Below are positions 32,201 to 45,144 of a DNA stretch of 64,000 nucleotides, piece by piece. Within the stretch, counting starts at the first letter, position 1, and each line of letters begins with the position of its first letter. Source of the stretch: Cyclospora cayetanensis (lineage: Eukaryota; Apicomplexa; Conoidasida; Eucoccidiorida; Eimeriidae); the NCBI RefSeq assembly GCF_002999335.1, contig NW_020312535.1:161588-225587 (forward strand), in the 5' to 3' direction. The notes beneath the pieces are model-generated. The model was given only the letters and a program-made list of their open reading frames with translations. It did no database searches and had not been told where the DNA came from. The position numbers and the translations under genes are program-made.

Positions 32201-35165
32201 CTTTTGCTATAGCCTGGGAACAGCTTTTAGAAATCTGCAAGCTTTAGAGCTGTTCGTTGACTTGGGTGTCTCCTGTGCGGCGACTTTACAGTGAACTGTC
32301 GTTGGGCGTCAGCAAAGTGTCTACAGGGGCGCTCTAACGACGTGCAGGCGATCCACAGTACAGCTCGTCTGGAGTAATTTATACCTTCTATCGAAAGTGC
32401 TAGAGGCTTATGCTTTTCACACCCGTGCAGCTACTACTATTGCAAAAACCCTTACTGGCAAAGGCATGGAGTAGGACTATGTCTATGATCTGTTCTGGTT
32501 CAGAACAAAGCGGCTACTTCGTGGCTTTTCAGCCTTAACCTGCCTGCCACAGTGCCACTTTGAGCAAAGCATATAATCCTGTACGGTCGGGCCATTTTAT
32601 GGTTGATATCAAAGCGCAAACGCTCTCACACTCCCTCTGCCGGCTTGGCATGCGTCTTGTGGCAACGTAATATGCACTGCCATGCCCAGATTTTCAGCTG
32701 CTAGTGTCGCGCCGTTTTCTTGAATGCGGCCTCTTGCAAAGCCTTTAACCTTTTAAAGGGACCTCAGGTTGCTCTGAGAATGGATCTTATTGTTGGACTG
32801 CCAGAATTCGGGTTAAAATGGCACGTAGGTGATTGACAGTCTCAGTGATTACTCCCATTGTATCCCTGGCTCCTGCGCTGCCACAAACACAGGCCTCTCA
32901 ATTATTCTAATCTACTATCTGAAAACCTCACAGACTCATTGAAGTCATTGTAAACGGAGAGGGATTGCAAGTTTTCTGGCGTGTTCAGGCATATCATTGG
33001 CTCTCCATAAGCATTTATCAAACTATGACCACTGGGAAAACTTTGAGGCAGGTGGGCAGACAGAGCACACCAATCGCACTCTTCTGCGCCCACATAAATT
33101 TATCTGATTTGCTTTATTTTCTTCCTTGTGCTGAGTGGGTCAATCATACAGCAGTATAGTCGATCACCCGTCGGCTCATTGCACCCCTGGTCTACCCTTA
33201 GGAACCCCAGCACAACCAGGGCCTGGACCTGATTGTTCGAAGTCGAAAGCCATTCGTAGCCACGGAGGAACTTGAAGAAGAGGTGGCTCATCTATACAAG
33301 TACGCGCAAAGCGTAAGAGAAACAAGCACCCAATTGTGCTAAGCTACGGTTGGCTGTGCGTTTCGAGACCGGAGAATAGATTCCAGTGGATTGGCAGGAG
33401 TAATAAGGAGGACCAGGAGCTGGTCAGATGGAGATGTCTGCGTCCAGATGTCTCTAAACATTTGCGACTCTCTCACGTATATTACTGCTCTTTTTTACTT
33501 CATAAACCCCTTTGAACGTCGGGTAAGCCACAGAACTGCCAATCTACGCTTCTCACAGAGGGTCCCGGGAAGAGCCTTTAATTAGTCGCTGACCTAGGTC
33601 AGCAGGAAAGCTACTTGCAATAAGACGGAGGATCCAAAGGAGGCCGTAAAAGTGCTGGATAATCCGGTTTCAAGCCCTCGAAATACACTGGACCGGAGCT
33701 TTTGGTGATGTTAGCTGGGTAGCGCCTACTAAAGTAAGCGAAAGATGAACAGTTTGGGGATCCATTGGTGGTGGGAGAATTTCCAGCTTGGCTCGGTACA
33801 GAACGCTGGCCGCCATGGACAAAATCCTTCTCATGCCTTTAAACTTTTCCTTCCCCGCCCCCCACGGTCTGCCTGAAGTAGTAGCAGTCATCGTAATGTA
33901 TTATTGCTTGAAGCTTTCCTACTCGTTTTACGCGCCCCTTACATGCAGAATTATGCGCAGGGGCTCTCAGATGCGGTGTTCCGGAAGTCTGCCACATGTT
34001 GCTTTTAAGGCATTGAAGTCGAGTATCTTGTAGGCATTGGCGCCAGTGGCATGCGGATATTGCTTAATAAGGGAAATAGGCACCACTGAATAGTGTGAAG
34101 CTTGATTTGCTTCTAGCATAACAACGAGCTATCGCGACACCGCGGCCGTGTGGATTGAGTCCTTGGTGCGTTGTTGGCTAGCTTGTGTGCCTCTCTTCCC
34201 GTCGATTTCACTTTGGCGAAAATCCACACATTTTCGCTTCTGATCTGCACTCTTTCGCATTTCTGCCTGCCTTGGGGGTGACAATAGGGGGGGACCGCTT
34301 TCGTATGCTTGCATGCGAAGTGTCTCGGCATACAATTGCGGATCAAGAGGGTGTGTGTTTTTGAATATGTGGGGGTAACATGTATCAGGCTCCAGTGCGT
34401 CTTTCCATTGTGTGGTACATGAGGCACATACGGCTGAGTTCGGGAAAGACTGACAAATTTGCTTCTTCGTTCGTGTATCTTATTTAGTGTAGAGCGTGGG
34501 TGCAGGATACAAGATGACGCAATCCTGCATGCGTACGCGCTATATGTTAAGTGCAGCTAGCTGAGGATGATAGTAGTGCTTAATGGGTACAGCAATGCAC
34601 ATTCTAGGTAGCACTGTTGTCTGATATCGAGAACCTATGAGACTCTAGGATCTAGGACGGAGGAGGCCAGCGGTGCTTGCTGCTGGAATACGTTTAGGAA
34701 ACTTTCGTGAATTTTTTTCTAGAGTTTAAAGTCAAGAATTCGGAGAGCTCATTTGAAGCACTAAACAAGGGGATACGGGACTAGGGATAGCTAAAGGGCA
34801 TGAATGCACCCCGTAAACCCTTCCCGCGCATTCCTTCATGCTTACCTAATCATATATAGGGACCGCCTATGCAGCGCACAGCCAGACACCATTCTTCGAT
34901 TTTGAAGTTTGGGGATAGCAATGCCTCTACGCCGCACCAAAGAGAGTATATATATGTATATCTTCGAACAGCTGTACCCAAGAAAGGCTGAGTCTTTACG
35001 AATTTCGGATGACATATTGAGAGTGTGGTAAACTGCACCCAATCGAAAGTAGCTCGCGGCTCTCTGTCACCTGAGCTTTTTGACGTGCAGCTTAGCTCTC
35101 CTCCTCCTTCTGTGCGCTATTGACGCTTTTTACTCTCCTTCCGTTGGCTGGGGGTGAGAAAGAGT
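32201..35165. other. 3-kb stretch with no gene seen
   Basis: Short ORFs only, with the same texture as the desert to the left. Charged readings near 33270-33320 (EELEEEVAHLYKYAQSVRE) could be element remnants but match no family I can name. Confidence 0.45.
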
Positions 35166-35171
35166 CCCACC

Positions 35172-35771
35172 ATCCGCCAGCAGCAGAACACCCAATAAGG
35201 GGTTGTTCGACTTCCCTCTTGCTATGCCTCTTCCTTTGTGCGTTTTTAGTGTCTCCTTAGGCGGTGTTGACCGTTCGTGCGTTTCTCGCACTGTATTCAT
35301 GGAAAAAGAGGCTTTGAGGCTCCCGCCAGCAGCAGAACACCCAATTTGGGGTTGTTCGACTTCCCTCTTGCTATGCCTCTTCCTTTGTGCGTTTTTAGTG
35401 TCTCCTTGGGCGGTGTTGACCGTTCGTGCGTTTCTCTCACTGTATTCATGAAAAAAGAGGCTTTGAGGCTCCCGCCAGCAGCAGAACACCCAATTTGGGG
35501 TTGTTCGACTTCCCTCTTGCTATGCCTCTTCCTTTGTGCGTTTTTAGTGTCTCCTTGGGCGGTGTTGACCGTTCGTGCGTTTCTCTCACTGTATTCATGG
35601 AAAAAGAGGCTTTGAGGCTCCCGCCAGCAGCAGAACACCCAATTTGGGGTTGTTCGACTTCCCTCTTGCTATGCCTCTTCCTTTGTGCGTTTTTAGTGTC
35701 TCCTTAGGCGGTGTTCACCGTTCGTGCGTTTCTCTCATTGTATTCATGGAAAAGAGGCTTTGAGGCCCCTC
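35172..35771. repeat. 149-bp minisatellite, four tandem copies
   Basis: Units begin CGCCAGCAGCAGAACACCCA near 35176, 35325, 35474 and 35623, and end in GAGGCTTTGAGGC. Copies are nearly identical (a few single-base changes, for example ATAAGG versus ATTTGG and TTAGGC versus TTGGGC). 149 is not a multiple of three, so the ORFs running through it shift frame per copy and are not genes. Confidence 0.95.
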
Positions 35772-36210
35772 CCGTGGGGGAGAGCATACCCTCCCTTGCA
35801 GCAGCCGAGCAATTGTTTAGCCTCAACTCAGTGCGCAAGGAACTCTCCCCTCCATGTTCATGCTTCTAAGGCTACATGTGCCGCCACTGTGGCTGACTTG
35901 CTTTCGTTGCATTGGAGGGGCTGCAGTGCGGTCAGCACAGGCGCGCAGACGGCTTGCCGCAGGTGTTCAGACACCTCAACATGGCAAGCGGCTCAGAAAA
36001 AGTTGCGCCGATTTTGGAGCTGTTCTTCTTCGACGAAAAACTCTACAAATACAACAAAAAGCCGTCTAAGTTGGGGAGGGCCACCACTAGGAGCTGCTGC
36101 GTTGCCCGCCCTCCCCGCAGGTGCAGAATGGTTTTGGCTATCGTTCGAAACAGCGTGGCTAGCCACGGCTAGCTGCGACTAGCCGACAGCAGGGCACGTC
36201 CGTTGACGCC

Positions 36211-39200
36211 TCATTCCTCGGACGTCCACGTGGCAGCCACCGCAGCAGCCTCACTGCCCTGCTGCTGCTGAGAAGACTGCAACAGCGAGCTGCTGTTGCA
36301 GTCTTCTTCAAGAGGGGCCCGCTTCACGCCTTTTTCTTCAGGCTTCACCCTCCACCTCGAAGAGGGGATTTCCGCGGGGGACGGCATCTCGAGAGAACTG
36401 CCATCAAAAGGCCTCTCAGCCTCCCCGTCTACGAGCGTTTTATGGAGCAGCCTCGCGCCAGAAGGGGCGATGACAACGACGTCCTCCTCCTCCTCGGGGG
36501 AGTTTGTCGGCCTTGTTGAGACGGCTGTTTCGTCCGCAGTTGCCTCTTCTCCAGAGACTGCGACGCTTGCAAGCGTGCCTCTTCCGACATCGGGAGCAGC
36601 TGTTTCTGGCTTCGGCTCTTGAGGCACAGTCTCCTCGTGAGTCGCTGAGGAGGGGGCCCCCCGCAGCCTCCCCAATTTGCGGAGTCTTGCCTTTAGACTC
36701 TCATTCTCCGCCTGAAAAACAAATAGCGCGCCACAAGCCTAAAGCGTCTTGGTGCGGCGTGAAGAAAAAAATTGCCTCCGCAAGACAGAGAGAGAGAGAG
36801 TCCACACACAGCCAGCAGCCTACAACACCCTTTCCCCTACCTTGAGCCTGGCCGTTTCTTCCGAGTCTCTAGAGGCCTCCTTCGACGCTGCAAGAAGACT
36901 GAAAAATCGACATCAGAAGCAGCAGCCAGCACGCCACAGACTACGCAGGCAGGAACGCTTGCTTACACATATATATATATATATATATTTATATAAAAAG
37001 ACAAGATGCCTGTCTGCGCTCTGTGGCAGCTTGAGCTTCCTTGCGTGGATCCACCACGGGGAAGGGGAGGGAGGGGGCGAAAAGGCATACCGAGTTTGAG
37101 CGCCATCCGTTGCCTCTTGCGCAGTGCTGTGTTTGTGCTGCTGCTGCTGCAGCTGCTGCTGCTGCAGCTGCAGCAACTGCTGCTGGAGTACGAGCATGCC
37201 GCCTTCCAGTTGTGTTTTTTCCTTCTTCAGGCTGCTCACAAAGCCCTCTGCAGCATGCAGTCGGGCAGCCAAGTCCTCGTTACGCTTGTGAGCCTCACGG
37301 ATTTGTTGCTGCTGCTCTCTAATTCTCTGTTGCTGCTGCTGCTGCTGCTGCTCGAGCTGCTGCACCTGCTGCTGCTGCTGGCGCTGCTGCTCTCGAGACG
37401 CCTGCTGCAGCTGCAGGTTGCTCTGCGTCAGCCTGAAAAAGCAGCCGAAAAGACGTGCATAATGACATCTCTAGGAGAGTCAAACAAACGGAGGAAGGGG
37501 GAGGGCTGCTAACACTCGACGCTCGCATGCCGCGATAGATGCCGCGCTGAGCTCCGACCAGGAAGCAGAGGAGAAAAAGCGCAGGAGTTGAAGTTTCCCG
37601 AGCTTACTTCTGGAGGGCTGCTGCTGAAGTGTCACTCGACGCTTTGGATCTCTCCAGTTCTGCTGCCGAAAACAGAGGCAAACGCAGCAACAGCCGTATT
37701 AAAGTGAGAAGGACAAGCCTCACGCGCATCATACGCGTCTTGCTTACCTCTTAGCCACCAGGAAAAGTCGTGGTGGCCTCTCGAGGCTTTAAGGCTTCTC
37801 GAGCAAACGGAGACAGAAGGTATGAGAGAGAGAGACAGAAACAGACAGAGACAGATAGAGAGACGGAGACAAAGAGACAGAGCGAGACAAAGAGAGAGAG
37901 ACAGAGACAGACAGAAAGACTGCGCGTGTTGCAGCAAGCTTGCCTTTGGAGAGGGAGTCTGTAAGCTTTAGAAGCCTGTTTCGTTCTGCCCTTGTGGCAT
38001 CCTTCTCCGTGGTTGCGACTGCGAGTTGCTTCTTGGCCTCCTCAGCTTCTTTCTCTGCCGCTTCCACGGCAAGCTGGAGGGCAGCCGTCCGTTGAGCGAA
38101 CTGCTCCTCCGTGCCAGATTCGGAGACTCTCATCTCCGCCTGCAGCAGCAGCAGCAGCAGCAGAGAGTACACAGCCACAGCGAAGGAGGCGGCATATCCG
38201 GAGGAGCGGGAGTCTCTCTTTCTCGATAGTGGCAAGCCCTTCGAGCAGCGTGCTTCTTCGCAAGCCAACCTCACAGCGCAACTGGGCTGCCGCATCGAGA
38301 CAGAGAAGACAAGAGGAGCAACGCACCACTTGCTCCGCGAGACAGTCCGCTCTGGCCTCTGCATGCATGAGCTGGTCCTTCAGCTGCTGCACTGCGGACG
38401 AAAAACGCTTCCGTTCCTGCTCAAACGCGCGATGCGCTTCCGAAAGCTCCAAAGAGACGCGAGACTGCAGCAACAACAAGCCGCAGCAAAGCAGCCACCC
38501 CCTTCAGTCCCCAGAGGCAAGCAGTAGTAGCTGGCCTTTCTTGCAGACTTAGAGGGGCAGAAGCCATAAAAACGGCTGCCTCAACTTCGTGCGCCGCAAA
38601 AGGCGAAGCGCAAGAAGTTTCCCTTCATCCCCCCAACCCGCCTCATGCAGCACCTTGTGGAGATGGGCCTCTTCTACTTCTGCTCTGAGCCGCTTGATCT
38701 CGAAAGCCATTTCCTTGTTTGTTTCCCCGTCATCTCTCTGCAGCATAGAGGGAGAGAGAGCAAAACGACCCCTCCACAACCACTCGGTCGGCCCTTGCTC
38801 CCCCAAGCAGCTTTTTCAGAGCGTTCAAAACTTCCAGCAGCAGCCTCCGCCTGCTCGTGGCAGCCAACAAAAAGATACGGTATCGTGGTATCGTGTGCGC
38901 GGAGACAGATCTCGCGCATACAGCACAGCACACCCCACGACCAAAAAAATTCAAAGAATTCCAAACTCACACGAAGCTCCGCCGCTCTAAGGGCCTCCTG
39001 GAGTTGCCGCTCTAAGGCCTCTTTCTCCTTCGTCAGGATCTCCGCTTTGCGCTGCAGCAGCCACTGCACATGGTCGTCTCTGCCCTTCATACACACATAT
39101 ACACACAGAACAAACACCAACAAAACATACATATATAAATATGCCCACAAAACAGACACCGACAAAACATATATAAATAAATAAATATATATATATATGT

Positions 39201-42200
39201 ATATATATATGCCCACAAAACAAACACCGACAAAACATATGTAAATATATATATACACCTACAAAACAAACACCGACAAAACATATATAAATATATATAT
39301 ATGTATGCCCACAAAACAAACACCGACAAAACATATATAAATATATATATACACCTACAAAACAAACACCGACAAAACATATATAAATGTATATATGCAC
39401 CCACAAAACAAGCACCGACAAAACATATATATCTATACCCCTATGAGGCCGTGCATCTTAGACGCGCAGTAGCGCATACACCACAGGCTTGCCCCCATCC
39501 GAGGACGGGAGGCACTAAAAAAGCCCCCGACTTTCACTTTCAGCGAGCGCGAGCGAACAACAAGCGACTTCAAATTCTTCCTGAGAAGAACTAGTATGCG
39601 GGAAAGACTTCACGCTCAAGGCTGCTGCCATTGCCGCCTTACAGGCTCGGCACTTGCTGCTCCATCCCCCCCGTTCTCCTGGTGTGTCTGCTGCCGCAAC
39701 CGATGCAGTTCGCGTTTGAGGCTTTCATTCGCTGTCGTCGCTTTTTCCAACTGCGCCTGCACCTCCTCGAGGGCTTTGTTGTTGCTGGTGCTCCCTTGCT
39801 GTTGCTGGCCTTGCTGCAGCGCGTCTGCAGCAGCAACACAAGGCACTGCAGCAGACGGAAGGCGCTGTGCTGTGCGCACGACTGAAGCCACGACAAAACC
39901 TCTTAAGACCATTACGCAGACGCAGACAACGGCTCTAAAAGCAACTACTTCCTTTCCCCTTTCTCTCTCTGGCTCTGTCTCTGTCTCTGTCTCTCTCCCT
40001 GCGGTGTTGCCTGGGCTTAAAAATCTCATTTTCTGTACCCAAGCCGATCTCTGCTTTAACGCGCTACACGCATTCGTGTTGCTAGGGTCCATGCAGGGAT
40101 GGGGGAGGTGGGAAAGCAATAAAAGAAAAAAGGGCCGCACAGAGAGCGATGGCACTAGGAGCGCTCACTGTCCAGTTGACTTTGGAAGGCTTTAATGGTC
40201 ATTTGCATTTCTTCCTCAAGAGCTTCTTTCTCTTTGGCTGCTCGCGCAAAGTCTCGCGACAGCCGGAGGCCTACAGCTTGCGCCCTTTGCAGCTCCTGCA
40301 CCACGCATCAGCAAGCGGAGGCAAAACAGTAGCAGCGGTGTCTCCAGCTGTCATCGTTGAACGCGCATTCTCGGAGCGGCTCGAGGCTCGAATCAGCAGA
40401 GAAGCGAGTTCTTTTGAGAAATCGAGAGAGACGCAAGCATCAAAGCCCGTCGGTCTGGCAAGTGTATAGACAGAGGGTTGCCTCTTGCCAGACGCAAGGG
40501 CAGTGCGAGAGCAAGCGGGAGGCAGACAGTCCACAGGACGCAAGAAAAATGCCTCCGGAGACTTCTAGAGCCGATGCATGCGCTTGAGAGGCAGCAAAAC
40601 CACGCAAGCCGTCTAACAGAGCAGCAGCTGCTAACATTCCTCTAGGCAGCAAAAGGGTCAAGAGAGGTGCCCAGAAGCGGCAAGAAAGGTGAGCTGCGCT
40701 GTAATGTCTGAAAGAAAGAAGCCGTGTGTTGTACCGTCTGGAGAAGATGAAGTGTGCAATACCAATCGACACGGGGATCGCTCTGCTGAGCAGCAAGCCT
40801 TAAATCAGCTCCATCTGCGGGAGAAAGGCGCAAGACACGAAAGCGAGAGATGCCAGAAAGTCGAATTTGCAATGAACGAATGACAGGAGACTGCACCAAC
40901 CTTCCGGGGTGCCTACTCTGCTAGCGATCCTGCGAGGCTTCCCTGCGCATTCTTTTTCTCTACACTTCTCTAGACCTTCCAGTACTCCACCCTTTCCCCC
41001 TCCCCCTCCCCCGTTCTCGAGCAACTTCTGCAATAATGCACGTGCAGTCGTGAGCGGCAATGCAAAAGCACACCAAGCAACACACCGCTCATGCCACCTT
41101 AACTGCCTTCCCTCCACTCCCCCCACGCCGCCTTGAGAATTCGCTTCCCTAACCAACCTCTCTTTTGCACTATTAATGCATGTGTTCTGCCCTCTTTTGT
41201 ACTATTTATGCATGTGTTCTGCCTTCTCTTTTTGTACTATTTATGCATGTGTTCTGCCTTCTCTTTTGTACTATATGCATGTGTTCTGCCCTCTTTTGTA
41301 CTATTTATGCATGTGTTCTGCCCGCTCTTTTGTACTATATCTACATGTTCTGCCTTCCCTTTTGTACTATTTATGCATGTGTTCTGCCTTCTCTTTTGTA
41401 CTATATGCATGTGTTCTGCCTTCTCTTTTGTACTATTTATGCATGTGTTCTGCCCTCTTTTGTACTATTTATGCATGTGTTCTGCCCTCTTTTGTACTAT
41501 ATGCATGTGTTTCGTCTTCTCTTTTGTACTGTATTTACATGTTCTGCCTTCTCTTTTGCACTATTTATGCATGTGTTCTGCCCTCTTTTGTACTATTTAT
41601 GCATGTGTTCTGCCCTCTTTTGTACTATTTATGCATGTGTTCTGCCCGCTCTTTTGTACTATATCTACATGTTCTGCCTTCCCTTTTGCACTATTTATGC
41701 ATGTGTTCTGCCTTCTCTTTTGTACTATATGCATGTGTTTCGCCTTCTCTTTTGTACTGTATTTACATGTTCTGCCTTCTCTTTTGTACTATATGCATGT
41801 ATTCCGCCCTCTCTGTAGTGTATGCGCTTGTAATGCATTGAAAGTAGAAACCCCCAAGACAGCTCCGAACCCACCTTCGCAGGGCAGCCGAGGAGCAACG
41901 CGATCAAGGATGAGGGATGTGCTGACGAAGACGCGGCTCTGAAAGCACCTGAGAGACAGCGCTAGCAGGTCTCTCTGGTGTCGTGTAGAGGCACAGAGGC
42001 TTAGGCAAGTGTCTTCGGAGAGGCGTAGCTGCATGGAAAAAATTGCCAGACGCATAGAACTCTACGAATGTCATGGATAAGCACGCCAAGCAAGCAAGTT
42101 TTCCTACGCCCCTCTCTATGCGCAGATCGACACACAGACGCGCGGGCAGACAGCACCATCAGCGGCATCGTAAAACGTGTAGAAGAGGCATGCGTTGCAC

Positions 42201-45144
42201 AGAACTACAAGGGACAGACAAAAAGAACCCCCCCTCCCGCCTCCCCCCCTCATGAACCGAAACGAAATGCTCATCAAAGCCGTCAAAGATATGTCGCACA
42301 AGCAATGTGCTAGCATCCGCCGATTGCCCTGTCTATGGCTGCCGCCAGATATTGCAAAGGCCATCATCAAACGGCAGACACCCATGCACACATGCGCGGC
42401 GGATCCCACCCCGTCAAACGCATTTGCAATGATCCTTTAACAGCTTTTCAGCGCCTCGAAACCTTCTTCAAATTGTGAGAGAAGCTGTTTCGCAGCTGCG
42501 CACCTGGAAGCGCTTAGACGACGTGGGATCGATTTCCACAGTTGGCAGACTTGCGGTGTACAGACAGCTCAGCTCTCGAGCGCCCTCTTCTTCTTGCAGC
42601 CCTGCTGAATCCGTAACGCCGCCACATATATTATCCCCGTCTTCACCCCCATAAATGTTTTTGTTGCTTTCTTACATGGAGATCGTTGGTAAAAACGCCA
42701 AGAAACGCTTTTTCAAACTGAGCGGTGCGCAACAGGAAGCCCCCTAAGGCAGGCGCCACAGCTCGACGTCCCCTACAAAACTGCGGCTAGGCCTCTTTTT
42801 AACGCCTTTTTCGTGCTTAGGAAAGAGGCAGCTGCACGGAGGGCGTACGCTGCAGCGTTACAATGACGCGATCCTGATTGACGTCTACCGAGACTTCTGG
42901 AGGGGAGGTTCCTTGAGCAGAACCCTCCCCGGCAGGTGACGCTCTAGCATGCGAAAGCACAGTCACACAGGCGGGCACTCAGACATGCCTCTACATAAAA
43001 AAGTCCAGGGTGCCGTGATACAGCAGGCAGCCGTCCGCCGCCATCATGAGCGCGCGAACAACCCCTCGATGCAAAAAAGAAGCGCTGAAAAGAGACACGC
43101 GGCCCTTCTTCTCCCAGCGCCTTGTGCTTACTTACAGCGTGCACGAGAATCGCGTCCCTCCGTTGGCGAGAGCGGTGAGAATGAGCATCTTCGTGCGCAA
43201 ATCCACCTGAAAAGGCCCTATAGAGGCGAAACGTCGACCTGTAAGGGTGCCGCCGAACGTCTTGGGGGTAGCACAAACCTCCACAGATGCCCCTATGTCA
43301 TCGCCGCTAATGAGATATGTGCTGAACGCACAAGTCGCAAACAAACGCGTCTCTCCAGCGAGCCTTTTTCCAAATTCTAATCCCTCCTTTCTCCCTTCTT
43401 CCTTTTCTCCTCCTTCACGGCGCGAAATCGCGAAAAACGAGAAAACAGAGAAACCGTGCATCAAAAGCGTTCTCGGAGAGCTCGCACGAATGCCTTAGAG
43501 GCACTGGAGCGGAAGCTCTTAATAACAGCCTGACCACCAGCAAACAGAAAAGTACATACTTTCCGTCCACCCCCTCCACAGGGATGGAGACTCCGGAAGC
43601 CTTGTTACGGCGCCACGCGAAACGGCATTCTGCGGTGACCTCTAAAGAGGTCTCTCCATTCTCTGATTACAGACGCATGCGTCAAGCACAGACAGACATA
43701 GAGAGAGAGAAATAAAGCCATGCGGATGCGTAGGGGAAGAGAAATGCCGCCGAAAAAGGAGCGAAAGAGAAGATCCGCAAAAAACCATGCAGCGCAAGCA
43801 GCCCCTAAAGCCTCGTCCGTGATAACCAGAGAGGTGTAATATACCGCCTTCTCTCTCTCTCTCTATCTCTACCAATCTATCTGTCTGTCTTTGCCGCGGT
43901 GCAGTTTCTCTTTTGTCTACTGCTGATTGTGTGTGGTAGACAGGAAATGCGTTGAACAGAGGGCAGACACTTTACTTCAGCCTTCACCACCTCCTTCACA
44001 CGCGGGGTGACCTTCCCCCCTCCCTTTTCAAGATCCCCTGCTTTCCTTCCTCGTGCGAAAATATCCAAAATATCATGACAACCAGCCAATTCAACCTTCC
44101 CCTCCCCTCTCCCGACACGAAACACCCTCGCCCCTCCCTCCACGAGGCAAACCAGATTCTGCAAATCGCTTGCTGCCTACATACCGTCCAAAGCATATGC
44201 AGCAGCCACAAGTCTCCCCGCTTTATCGCCGTTGTGTTTGCGTTCCTTCAGGACCAGGGAGAAGTTGGCATCCCCCCACACTCTGGAGGAGCCGTCCTGT
44301 GCAGCGGCAGCTACGTCTCTGCCGCCTCCGCTAGCGCTAGCTGAGCTAGCCGCAGCAACAGGCAGCTCACAGCGAACCCCCAAGGCTGTCGGAGAAGCAG
44401 CCAGCGCATGCCCTGCCGCGGATACAGCAGAGCGCCACAGCAACTCGCCACCTGCTCCCATTGCAAACACACAGACACACACTGCGCAAGATACAGCGAG
44501 CATATGAGAGAGATGCATGAGAGAGACAAAGAGAGAGACTCTCTTAGATGTACGCCGGAAGGATAAGAGAGAAAGAGAAAGAGAGACAGAGGGAGAAAGA
44601 GAGACAAAGAGAGAGACTCTCTTAGATATGCGCTGGAGGGATAAGAGAGAAAGAGAACGCAAAAGAGAGACTCTCTTAGATATACACCGGAAGGATAAGA
44701 AAGAAAGCGAATGCAAAAGAGAGACAGAGAGACGAACAAACAGGCAGACAGAAAGAGAGAGAGACTCTCCTAGATATGCGCTGGAGGGATAAGAGAGAAA
44801 GAAAGGCCCTTCGATATGTGCTGACGGGGAGAGGAGGTTAGGATAGCTGGGAAAGAAAATGCGTGAGGGGCATGCGTAGTGAAGCCATCGGAAGGGGGTG
44901 GTAGTAGAAAAAAGATCTGCGCACCAGATTTAACATGTTCGCCGATCTCAGAGACGGCGACGGTTAAGACGCGTCCAATCTGTTGAGGATCAAGTCCTCC
45001 TCCTGGGGAAGAGGCCTCTAATGCGCCTGATCGAAGGAGGGGAGTGCGTGGAGGCGCCGCTAAGGTGTGGCTAGCAGTGTTGGCGATTACAAACTCTGTG
45101 GCTTCGTCAGACACCGACGAAGCGCAGCCATTGAAGAACGCCAT
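36211..45144 (-). CDS. Large Gln-rich coiled-coil protein, many exons, function unknown
   Basis: Start MAFFNGCASSVSDEATEF at 45144, stop at 36211; boundaries are approximate. N-terminal exons (45144-44930; about 44470-44190; about 44030-43890; about 43640-43560; about 43290-43140; about 42940-42840; 42720-42670; 42610-42510; 42035-41955; 40820-40736) encode a non-repetitive, beta-looking region (for example GGELLWRSAVSAAGHALAAS and TFGGTLTGRRFASIGPFQVD). From 40295 on, exons near 40180, 39830-39630, 39080-38970, 38740-38640, 38470-38340, 38140-37945, 37670-37610, 37430-37095, 36900-36840 and 36715-36211 encode coiled coil (for example LEKATTANESLKRELHRLRQ and LKKEKTQLEGGMLVLQQQLL) with long Gln runs, then an acidic Ser-rich tail. 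An NT-C2-plus-coiled-coil layout is possible but unproven. A scaffold or cytoskeletal role is inference only. Confidence 0.6.
37806..37920. repeat. (GACAGA)n purine repeat in a coiled-coil-gene intron
   Basis: GAGAGACAGAAACAGACAGAG units occur for about 110 bases, within an intron of the minus-strand coiled-coil gene. Confidence 0.85.
39088..39432. repeat. Minisatellite CCCACAAAACAAACACCGACAA-(TA)n
   Basis: About seven units of 40-60 bases, each a GC-bearing core (ACAAAACAAACACCGACAAA) followed by ACATATATAAATATATATA of varying length. It is intronic in the coiled-coil gene. Its minus-strand readings (FVGVCFVG, YIYI) are open in several frames and are repeat artefacts. Confidence 0.9.
41158..41818. 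repeat. 32-bp satellite TGCATGTGTTCTGCC-CTCTTTTGTACTAT, about 20 copies
   Basis: Units are mostly 29-35 bases: a fixed GCATGTGTTCTGCC, then a variable CTCTTTT or TTCTCTTTT, then GTACTATTTAT or GTACTATAT. A second type, TACATGTTCTGCC, recurs near 41340, 41535, 41665 and 41765, giving a higher-order pattern. It is intronic and antisense to the coiled-coil gene. All three forward frames are open. Confidence 0.95.
44510..44815. repeat. Purine-rich minisatellite GAGAGACTCTCTTAGATATGCG
   Basis: Five units of 50-70 bases combine an invariant GAGAGACTCTCTTAGAT-TRCGCYGGARGGATAAGAGAGAAAG core with variable GAGACA filler. The core contains a small palindrome (AGAGACTCTCT). It is intronic in the coiled-coil gene. 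Confidence 0.9.

Noticed and set aside
38987..39421. Minus ORFs with FVGVCFVG / YIYI repeats
   Set aside because: Minisatellite readings; the real coiled-coil exon ends at about 38970, before the repeat.
41133..41942. 269-codon forward ORF reading like a multi-pass membrane protein
   Set aside because: It is a 32-bp satellite. Three frames give the same peptides, which shows repeat periodicity rather than coding selection.
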